This document shows positions 1-6,178 of a stretch of DNA of 23,317 nt, in pieces; positions within the stretch are counted from its first letter, which is position 1; the number at the start of each line of letters is the position of its first letter. Origin of the DNA: a bacterium (lineage in GTDB: Bacteria > UBA9089 > CG2-30-40-21 > SBAY01); assembly GCA_040757115.1 (NCBI GenBank), contig JBFLYA010000041.1, forward strand, positions 1-23,317, given 5' to 3'. A program made the position numbers and the translations under genes. The notes under the pieces are model-generated. The model searched no databases and was not told the origin of the DNA. It worked only from the letters and a program-made list of their open reading frames with translations.

Positions 1-124
1 TTTTCCACAATCAATTTCTACCTATTTCTATAAATTTCAATCTATTTCTATTATCTTATCTCCATATCACTCTTATCTCCTTATCCCCTTTCTTACACTT
101 TTGATATATAGCCTGAACGGTTAC
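1..124. repeat. Right part of a MITE-like element (family C end) with word-repeat arm
   Basis: The first 90 bases are iterations of pyrimidine-rich words (atttctacct/atttctataa, then tatctcc/ttatctcc), which look like one arm of a hairpin whose other arm is left of the window. The stretch ends in CTGAACGGTTAC at 113-124, the same terminus seen at 18381-18392 and, as an 11-base end, at 12020-12257. The subterminal bases (ttacactt..tatagcc) also match the copy near 18361-18380. The left end and target duplication lie outside the window. No gene is seen in 1-148. Confidence 0.5.
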
Positions 125-148
125 ATTATTTTTATTACCCGCAAGTTT

Positions 149-628
149 TTATTTAACCTTTACTTTTAAAATAAAAGTTGCAGTACCTGAAGGAGAAATT
201 TCAGGTATGCTCCATTTTACATGACTTACTGGTTGAACATTATCATTATCAAAGTTAGTTCCACCACCATCATGACAGTAAGTAATCGTTCCTGAACCAC
301 CTGCCTCGCCAAAGGTAGTATAAGAGGGGACAGCATCAATAAAGCTAATATCTGTAATAGAACTTGTCCCGAAATTAGTGGCAATAATGGTATAGGTAAT
401 CGTTCCCTCAGGTAAAATCTCAGTCTTATCTACCAATTTAACTAATTCTACCTGTGGCGATTCCAGTGGATGAGGAGATTTATGAGAGATTTGAGGCTTT
501 TGAGTAATAGCCTGTTGCTCTGTGACAATTTTACTATTGTTACTTGTATAACTAATCCAGGCTGCATGAGCACTTGATACCATAATTACTACTACCATCA
601 AACCCAATAATGGTTTCATCCTATTCAT
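149..628 (-). CDS. Small secreted DUF11-domain protein
   Basis: A 159-aa protein. It begins with a signal peptide (basic start MNRMKP, hydrophobic LLGLMVVVIMV, cleavage near SSAHAA). A polar linker follows, then one DUF11-type Ig-like domain over roughly the last 100 residues (VELVKLVDKTEILPEGTITY, a 'T..N.G' turn, and a closing 'SGTATFILKVKVK'). DUF11 domains occur in bacterial surface or exported proteins; the exact role is unknown. I prefer the ATG at 628 over the one at 637, because the Shine-Dalgarno sequence (aggag, 638-642 on this strand) abuts the first ATG but sits 9 nt before the second. The closest relative in the window is the last domain of the kelch protein at 3436-5598. A MITE-like element (652-1116) is inserted immediately upstream of the SD; without it this gene would start about 27 bp after the stop of the 555-aa gene, so it was probably the last gene of that operon. 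Confidence 0.8.
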   Translation of the reverse strand: MNRMKPLLGLMVVVIMVSSAHAAWISYTSNNSKIVTEQQAITQKPQISHKSPHPLESPQVELVKLVDKTEILPEGTITYTIIATNFGTSSITDISFIDAVPSYTTFGEAGGSGTITYCHDGGGTNFDNDNVQPVSHVKWSIPEISPSGTATFILKVKVK

Positions 629-651
629 AATTCTCATCTCCTAACGAAAAT

Positions 652-1116
652 TAGAGTTCTGCAAAACCAGGAAACTGTAGTTTTTAAGCGGGTATTTAAA
701 ACCTCTATTCTTATCAATTTCCTCCAAAGATCAAAATGCAAAAAGCAAATATAAAAATTACATATCAAAATGTAAAATTATCTCTTTCCTTTCAGCGTTA
801 AAATAGAAGTCCTTTTGGGACGGTTCACTTTTGTTTGAAAGCTTGCGGTTAGAAAATGAAGTTAAAATTGGAAATTCGAAATTAGAAATTAGGGAAGGAA
901 GTAAAAGCCCAATTTCTAATTTCCAATTTCAACTTTCTGTGAACGCTTACAAGTGACATTCGAAAGAAATCATAGGAAAAACGATAAAAGGAACCGTCCC
1001 GTCCTTTTTGAAATTTGATTTGTAATTTTGCATTTTGATATTTATATTTGATATTTGATATTTAATATTTGATATTTATTTGTTGTCTCCCCCAAATCCT
1101 ATTTTGCAGAACCCTA
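652..1116. mobile_element. MITE-like element A1, 465 bp, with 9-bp target duplication
   Basis: The ends are TAGAGTTCTGCAAAA (652-666) and TTTTGCAGAACCCTA (1102-1116), inverted with one mismatch. The element is flanked by identical 9-mers AACGAAAAT at 643-651 and 1117-1125. There is no ORF. The interior has an arm of caaaatgcaaaa/aaatataaa words (about 729-782) opposed by a run of 'atatttgatatttgat' words (about 1010-1080), with element B1 inserted between them. A second copy of its right half lies at 12270-12384, and a shared internal block at 772-805 matches 11983-12016. Confidence 0.85.
817..1000. mobile_element. MITE-like element B1, 184 bp, nested in A1, with 8-bp target duplication
   Basis: Perfect 10-bp terminal inverted repeats GGGACGGTTC (817-826) and GAACCGTCCC (991-1000) are flanked by GTCCTTTT at 809-816 and 1001-1008. 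Removing the element and one 8-mer restores the gaagtcctttttgaaatt junction seen uninterrupted in A2 at about 12266-12283. The interior is a hairpin of gaaattagaaatt/aatttctaatttcc words (about 859-893 against 909-938). No coding capacity. Confidence 0.85.
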
Positions 1117-1138
1117 AACGAAAATACTAAAGACCAAA

Positions 1139-2806
1139 TTACTTAATTACTCCCAACTTACCCGTAACTTTTTCCCCCGTATCATTATCAACAATCAAAT
1201 ATATATAAATTCCACTGGCGACATTTTCATAGGCATCATTTCTTAAATCCCAACTCTTTTCCTGTCCAATATCATTCTTTTCTAATGTTCTAACTAACTC
1301 ACCAGTTATACTAAATATTTTAATCGTTACATTCGTAGTTAATTCTGCAAATGTAAGTTGGTAACCATGGCGGCATGGATAGCATGGATTAGGATAAACA
1401 AATACCTTAGATAATCTTTTAGTCGCTGGTTTCTTAGACGGGAAAATGGCAAATTCAGATAGATGATAAACTTCAATGGTAATGGTATTTTTAATCGGGT
1501 CGATTACCCCACCCATTAATTCCCATTCCTTTTTACTATCATTCCAATAGAAGACCTTCAATGTTCGCTCATCTTCACCGGTAATATCTTCGTAACCATC
1601 ATTATCTACATCTAAATAAAGCATAGTGATGGTAACTTTATTATTAAATTCTTCCCTGGGTGAGTTAAATTCATAGAATGCCGCTGGTTTATCACCTTTT
1701 ATCAGAAAATTTCCTGTGGTTTCAGGAGCTTCTTCTACCGGTTTTTGAGTTATAGAAACAGTGCCTCCTTCAGGTGCCATCTCATTTTCAGGAATGATAA
1801 TCTTTGTCTCCCCATCTTCAGGATTGCCATCTATGATAGTGATAGTTCCGCCTTGATTGGTAATTGTCCCTTCAGTAGTCAAGCAGACCTCTATTTTATA
1901 CCTTTGAGTTAGCGTAGCATTTAGTCCATCGGTTGAGTAGATTTGATATGTAATTCCTGTAGTCCCAACTACATCCCCTGGGATAGAATAAGAATAGATA
2001 GAATTTGGCTCAGCAGCCATCGTGCCACAAATTTCAGGCGTTTGCGTGCCATAATATAATAATGCCTTATCTACAATAGTTCCATCCGTAATCGTCCCAT
2101 TAATAACGACCTTGTTTCCTAACATACCAATTTTAGTCATTGGCGTATGGAGTATTTTAGGTGGGGTAATATCAAATCCCGTGGTCACCGTAGCCATCCG
2201 CGTATCAGGCATACCCCAGGTGTCTATGTCAGAAGAAGAGGCAGTAATTTGAGTAGTCGTTCTCTCGCCTTCATTACCTCCATCAGGCACTACAACCTGC
2301 AGGAAAAAGTATTTTGATTGCCCAGCAAGTAATGTCACAGAGCCAATACTTGTAGTTTCAGTTGCCTGATGAATTCCATCCTGATTGGTATCCTCAATTA
2401 ACTTTACTTGCCAGCCTTGAGGTAGGCTTTTATTGTCTATGGAAAGGGTAATTGTATCCGTTCCATTACCGGTATTAGTCAGGGTGTAGGAATAGTAAAT
2501 AGTTCTTGAACCGCCTAAGAGCTGGTCGGGTAATTTATCAAATGCAGATATGCCATAGCCTTGCCAGACTAAGGTAGAGACGATGTTACATGTGGTAACT
2601 GTTTCTGTTCCCCAGGTATTCTTATACCTTAAGATAACATCCCCGGGTTGAGAAATTCCATTTTGATAGGTAGAACTACCGTTATCTCCGCCATTTCTGA
2701 TAATAGTTCCTGCGGTAGTAAGAGTAGCAGAAACTGGAAGGGACTGAAACAAAACCAATAACAAAAAAATCCATTTTATTAAACCTGTATTCACCATATT
2801 TGTCAT
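1139..2806 (-). CDS. Secreted multidomain protein with FlgD-Ig/type IX-like C-terminal domain
   Basis: A 555-aa protein. The signal peptide covers about residues 1-28 (LIKWIFLLLVLFQSLPVSA). Residues about 70-215 form a beta-rich module with a D-x-N-x-D-G-x-H loop (DTNQDG at 139-144), also found twice in the kelch protein at 3436-5598. The middle part has Ig-like strands. Residues 466-555 carry the hallmarks of a type IX secretion/FlgD-Ig C-terminal domain: VFVYPNPC, then IKIFSITGELVRTL, WDLRN, VASGIYIYLI and GKLGVIK. In families with this tail it directs outer-membrane secretion and attachment; here that is inferred. The stop of the aspartyl-protease gene is 17 bp upstream, and the SD (aggaatagaggt) lies in the end of that gene, so the two are probably co-transcribed. 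The specific function is unknown. Confidence 0.82.
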   Translation of the reverse strand: MTNMVNTGLIKWIFLLLVLFQSLPVSATLTTAGTIIRNGGDNGSSTYQNGISQPGDVILRYKNTWGTETVTTCNIVSTLVWQGYGISAFDKLPDQLLGGSRTIYYSYTLTNTGNGTDTITLSIDNKSLPQGWQVKLIEDTNQDGIHQATETTSIGSVTLLAGQSKYFFLQVVVPDGGNEGERTTTQITASSSDIDTWGMPDTRMATVTTGFDITPPKILHTPMTKIGMLGNKVVINGTITDGTIVDKALLYYGTQTPEICGTMAAEPNSIYSYSIPGDVVGTTGITYQIYSTDGLNATLTQRYKIEVCLTTEGTITNQGGTITIIDGNPEDGETKIIIPENEMAPEGGTVSITQKPVEEAPETTGNFLIKGDKPAAFYEFNSPREEFNNKVTITMLYLDVDNDGYEDITGEDERTLKVFYWNDSKKEWELMGGVIDPIKNTITIEVYHLSEFAIFPSKKPATKRLSKVFVYPNPCYPCRHGYQLTFAELTTNVTIKIFSITGELVRTLEKNDIGQEKSWDLRNDAYENVASGIYIYLIVDNDTGEKVTGKLGVIK

Positions 2807-2823
2807 TCACAATTCAATAACCT

Positions 2824-3249
2824 CTATTCCTGCTTATACATATCCGCCATCCATTTACCTTCATGACCTGGGTTAGGGATAACACTTTGAGTTCTGGGGT
2901 CAACGACAAAATCAATGGCTTCTAAAAATAAATAGCCAATCAATGGTGGTGTAGTATCATCATTTTCCATCACTTCCATAACAAAACTGCGGTCTTTTAA
3001 TTCAATTTCAGCACCTTTAAATATCTTACGATTTGCTGGTCCATTAGCTGTTTTGATAGGGATGATATTATGAAATTGCAAGCCTAACCTTTCAATATCT
3101 ACTTTATTAATAGAGACATAAGTTGCACCTGTATCTACAATCGCCTCAATCTCTATGGTGCGAATCTGACTGCCTGGGATTATATTTTCACTTGCCTTAA
3201 CTACATCCCCATAATTCCTTATTATTATCTTCTCAGTTATTCGTCCCAT
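2824..3249 (-). CDS. Clan AA (retropepsin-like) aspartyl protease
   Basis: A 141-aa protein without a signal peptide, so probably cytoplasmic. The active-site motif is at residues 36-42 (AIVDTGA, catalytic Asp39), followed by the typical Y-V-S-I and a helix ending in R-L-G-L. The second half has the family's closing pattern: P-P-L-I-G-Y-L-F-L-E near 100-110, then 'DFVVDPRTQSVIPNPGHEG'. Length and motif order fit small single-domain bacterial retropepsin-like proteins, which dimerise to form the active site; their substrates are mostly unknown. It is the first gene of a likely operon with the 555-aa secreted protein (17-bp gap) and, originally, the DUF11 gene. The start ATG follows a purine-rich aagggaaaagaag leader. 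Confidence 0.8.
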   Translation of the reverse strand: MGRITEKIIIRNYGDVVKASENIIPGSQIRTIEIEAIVDTGATYVSINKVDIERLGLQFHNIIPIKTANGPANRKIFKGAEIELKDRSFVMEVMENDDTTPPLIGYLFLEAIDFVVDPRTQSVIPNPGHEGKWMADMYKQE

Positions 3250-3282
3250 TCTTCTTTTCCCTTTCTTCTAAAGATGGAAAAT

Positions 3283-3416
3283 AGGACGCAAGATTTTTCT
3301 TTGCAGATGAACAGGATTAAAATTAATTTTTGTTATTTCCTCAGTGTTTCTTAATGTTTTTAGTGCTTTAGTGATTTCTTCTTTAAAATCCTAAAAATCC
3401 TGTAAATCTGCGTCCT
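3283..3416. repeat. Word-repeat hairpin between kelch and protease genes
   Basis: The left arm (about 3283-3318, ggacgca...gcagatgaacaggatt) is the reverse complement of the right arm (about 3386-3416, aatcctgtaaatctgcgtcc) apart from a short interruption. The loop holds cagtgtttct/tagtgcttta-type words. No terminal duplications can be defined. It could act as a 3' mRNA structure for the kelch transcript. Confidence 0.6.
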
Positions 3417-3435
3417 AAAAAAAGTCTGCGGTCTT

Positions 3436-5598
3436 CTACTTTATCACTACCTCAAACCTACATTCTCCAGAACCTGATGGCTGGACAGAACCATTGATTG
3501 TAAAGGTGATAACCTTAGTCGCATCATCATAGGATACTGAGATACTATCTCCACCACCAGCTCCAACTGTCCCTGTCCCACTATTAGCGACATAAGTTGC
3601 CCAGGCAGGAATGACATCCTGTATCTGGACATTAATCGCCTCGGCATTACTCACATTCCTATACTTCAAGGTATAGGTCAAAGTAGCACCGGGTAGTTGA
3701 GCATCTGCTGGTGAAACACATTTTTCTAAGGTGAGATAAGGCACGGGCGCAGAGCAGGTGGTTATAGTTATATCTTCTATTGTTTCCAGGTCACCCCAGG
3801 GCACAGTATCCGTCCCAGAACAGGAGGCAATCACCTTATTAGTTGAGGTAGCACCTATATCTACTAAGGGTATATCTACCTTTAAGAAGAAGTAATTACT
3901 TTCTCCGGCGGCTAAGGTAATACTCCCAATCTGCGTCGTTTCTGTGGCTTGATGGAGTCCATTCTGATTATCATCCATTATCGTCGTTAAAGTCCACACT
4001 CCACCTGCCACATTACTGGCAGATAAAGTGATGGTATCTGTGGCATTGCCACTATTAGTCAGGCGATATGGGTAATAAATAGTCGTAGATGGGCTACCGG
4101 ATAAGTCTGCCGGGCTGGTTAATTGGACGCCATAGCCTCTGGCAAAGGTCAGGGTATCATCCAACCGGACATCCGGGTCACCCCAAGCATCCGGGTGTGA
4201 AGATTCTGCCTTTACCCTAATCGTTGTGCTACCTGCAATTGAAACATCTACTTTAAGGAAAAATTTACGACTTTCATTTTGCCTCAAGGTAATTGGGCTT
4301 GGCAATGTGGTATTTTCGTCATCCTGATGGAAGCCATCCTGATTGGTATCATCGATTAAAGCAACAGACCAGGTCGCTCCTTCAAGCGTAGTTGCAGAAA
4401 TAGTAATTGTATCCGTGCCATTACTTGAGTTACTGAGTTCGTAGTTATAATAAACCGTAGCGGTAGGCATAACCGATTGGTCTTTTGGTAACTCTAAGTA
4501 GCCAATCCCATAGCCCTGCAGGATAGTCGTGGTAGTAGCCATGCAGGTAACGGTCTTTGTCCCACCCATACCAGAGTATATCAATATAGCATCACCCTTA
4601 GCATCGGCTACATTTAAGGTGCCGGTATCACTGCCATTGATGATATTCGTCTCCACCGGCGCCCCTAAAGTCGCCTCCTCAACGACATTTAGAATATCCC
4701 CTGTATAATTATCATACCCCCCAATAGCATATATCTTACCATTAAGTGTAACGGCTGCTAATTCCCATCGTGCCGTAGGCATCGGTGCTTTAGTTGTCCA
4801 GGTGCCATTAGGACCGACACTCGGGTCAAATTCCTCAACTACATTTCCCCCAATAGCATAAATCTTACCATTAAGTGTAACGGCTGCTAAAGATGATCGT
4901 CCCGTAGGCATAGGTGCCTTAGTCGTCCATGTGCCATTAGGACCGACACTCGGGTCAAATTCCTCAACTACATTTTCACCTCCATATCCCCCAATAGCAT
5001 AAATCTTACCATTAAGTGTAACGGCTGCTAATTCCCATCGTGCCGTAGGCATCGGTGCTTTAGTTGTCCAGGTGCCATTAGGACCGACACTCGGATCAAA
5101 TTCCTCAACTACATTTAGTTTACTAGCAAAATTGTCTCCCCCAATAACATAAATCTTACCATTAAGTGCAGCTGCTGCTAACCAAGATCGCGCAGTAGGC
5201 ATAGATGCTTTAGTCGTCCAGATGCCATTAGGGCCTATGGTTGGATCAAATTCCTCAACTGTATTCCCTACTGAATTTAGATAGTTACCCCAAAATCCCC
5301 CAATGGCGTATATCTTTCCATTAAGTGCTACTGTTACTAACCTTGTTCGTGCAGTTGGCATATTTGTTTTCTGAGTCCATGTACCAGTAGGACCAACAGT
5401 TGGATCAAATTCCGCGACTACATTTTCACCGCCATCTCCCCCAATAGCATAAATCTTACCATTAAGTGTAGAGGCTCCTAAACTACATCGTCCCGTAGGC
5501 ATCGGTGCTTTAGTTTTCCATTCTAAGTCAAGTGCGAATGACTGTGTCCCCAATCCTAAATAAAACCCAATCCCGATTAATCCTAAAACTTTTTTCAT
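3436..5598 (-). CDS. Secreted six-blade kelch protein with DxNxDG modules and DUF11 C-terminus
   Basis: About 720 aa. The signal peptide is MKKVLGLIGIGFYLGLGTQSFA. Residues about 25-315 contain six kelch motifs of the form W-T-T-K-A-P-M-P-T-x-R ... L-N-G-K-I-Y-A-I-G-G ... V-E-E-F-D-P, enough for one complete beta-propeller. Two copies of a module with DTNQDG / DDNQNG calcium-loop-like motifs follow, then one DUF11 domain (from about LTLEKCVSPADAQLPG to the end). Kelch propellers are binding scaffolds; the partner is unknown, and a surface or adhesin role is inferred. The ATG at 5598 is preferred because the strong AGGAGG sits 9 nt before it, whereas it touches the ATG at 5607. A consensus promoter lies about 100 bp upstream. 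Blades 4 and 6 are almost identical, a sign of recent internal duplication or gene conversion. Confidence 0.85.
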   Translation of the reverse strand: MKKVLGLIGIGFYLGLGTQSFALDLEWKTKAPMPTGRCSLGASTLNGKIYAIGGDGGENVVAEFDPTVGPTGTWTQKTNMPTARTRLVTVALNGKIYAIGGFWGNYLNSVGNTVEEFDPTIGPNGIWTTKASMPTARSWLAAAALNGKIYVIGGDNFASKLNVVEEFDPSVGPNGTWTTKAPMPTARWELAAVTLNGKIYAIGGYGGENVVEEFDPSVGPNGTWTTKAPMPTGRSSLAAVTLNGKIYAIGGNVVEEFDPSVGPNGTWTTKAPMPTARWELAAVTLNGKIYAIGGYDNYTGDILNVVEEATLGAPVETNIINGSDTGTLNVADAKGDAILIYSGMGGTKTVTCMATTTTILQGYGIGYLELPKDQSVMPTATVYYNYELSNSSNGTDTITISATTLEGATWSVALIDDTNQDGFHQDDENTTLPSPITLRQNESRKFFLKVDVSIAGSTTIRVKAESSHPDAWGDPDVRLDDTLTFARGYGVQLTSPADLSGSPSTTIYYPYRLTNSGNATDTITLSASNVAGGVWTLTTIMDDNQNGLHQATETTQIGSITLAAGESNYFFLKVDIPLVDIGATSTNKVIASCSGTDTVPWGDLETIEDITITTCSAPVPYLTLEKCVSPADAQLPGATLTYTLKYRNVSNAEAINVQIQDVIPAWATYVANSGTGTVGAGGGDSISVSYDDATKVITFTINGSVQPSGSGECRFEVVIK
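4690..5530 (-). repeat. Tandem DNA repeats encoding kelch blades
   Basis: About six units of 130-160 bp. The core segment (from 'caatagcata' through 'ggtcaaattcctc') recurs nearly unchanged; the units at about 4723-4835 and 4990-5102 differ at very few positions. The same unit occurs in the kelch gene at 8837-9583. High identity at synonymous sites points to recent homogenisation. Confidence 0.75.
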
Positions 5599-5700
5599 TT
5601 TATTCATCCTCCTGCTTTTTAATTAGTCCTCTCTTGAGAGGGCTAAAGAGTGTATCCCCTAATTGTTCAACCAAGGATGGTTAAATTACTTGATTAGGTT

Positions 5701-5729
5701 AATATATCACAATTGTCAAAATTTGTCAA
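5701..5729 (-). promoter_or_regulatory. Sigma-70-type promoter for the kelch gene
   Basis: On the minus strand, TTGACA (5724-5729) and TATATT (5701-5706) are separated by 17 bp. This is a near-consensus housekeeping promoter, giving a leader of about 95 nt before the SD and ATG at 5598. Confidence 0.75.
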
Positions 5730-5761
5730 GGAAAATTTTTTGATTTTTTTAAAACTTGGAA

Positions 5762-6135
5762 GGGGAGCGTTGCGTAGGACTTAAAGCTATATCTATGGTC
5801 CCAGGCATTGCTTTATCTCATTTTTTGCCATCTTTTTGTTTCTCTTGACATTTTGAACTACGAAATACGCGAAACACACGAAAGAGTCTGATTGACAAAT
5901 CTTTCATTCTTGAAAACTATCTGTTCTTTTCCCATTTTCGCGTCTTTTGCGTGTTTCGTAGTTTTTTCTCTCCGTGTTAAACTTTAATTATTTTTTTGAA
6001 GTTACAACTCTATAACACCTCCTCCTCTTGATGTCAACTAAGTAGATTACCTCTTTTTTATCACTTTGGCATCTTTTATCACCTAAAATTCTCCCCAACC
6101 CGCATCATAACTAAAAGTCATTTGCAACGCTCTCC
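5762..6135. mobile_element. MITE-like element H, 374 bp, with 6-bp target duplication
   Basis: The ends GGGGAGCGTTGC (5762-5773) and GCAACGCTCTCC (6124-6135) are inverted with one mismatch, and the similarity continues inward (aggactt against aagtcat). The flanking 6-mer TTGGAA occurs at 5756-5761 and 6136-6141. The interior has a word hairpin: gaactacgaaatacgcgaaa (about 5855-5884) against tttgcgtgtttcgtagtt (about 5935-5963). It fills most of the gap between the kelch and DUF2723 genes; no gene is visible in 5608-6178. Confidence 0.7.
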
Positions 6136-6178
6136 TTGGAAATGGATCAATACCGAGAGGTCTCTTTTTAGTCCCTTT

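Noticed and set aside
817-1000. B1 as a REP/RAYT-type palindrome
   Set aside because: The GGGACGGTTC motif recalls such repeats, but the identical 8-bp flanks GTCCTTTT and the clean empty-site match in A2 indicate insertion with target duplication, which single-strand RAYT-type movement would not give.
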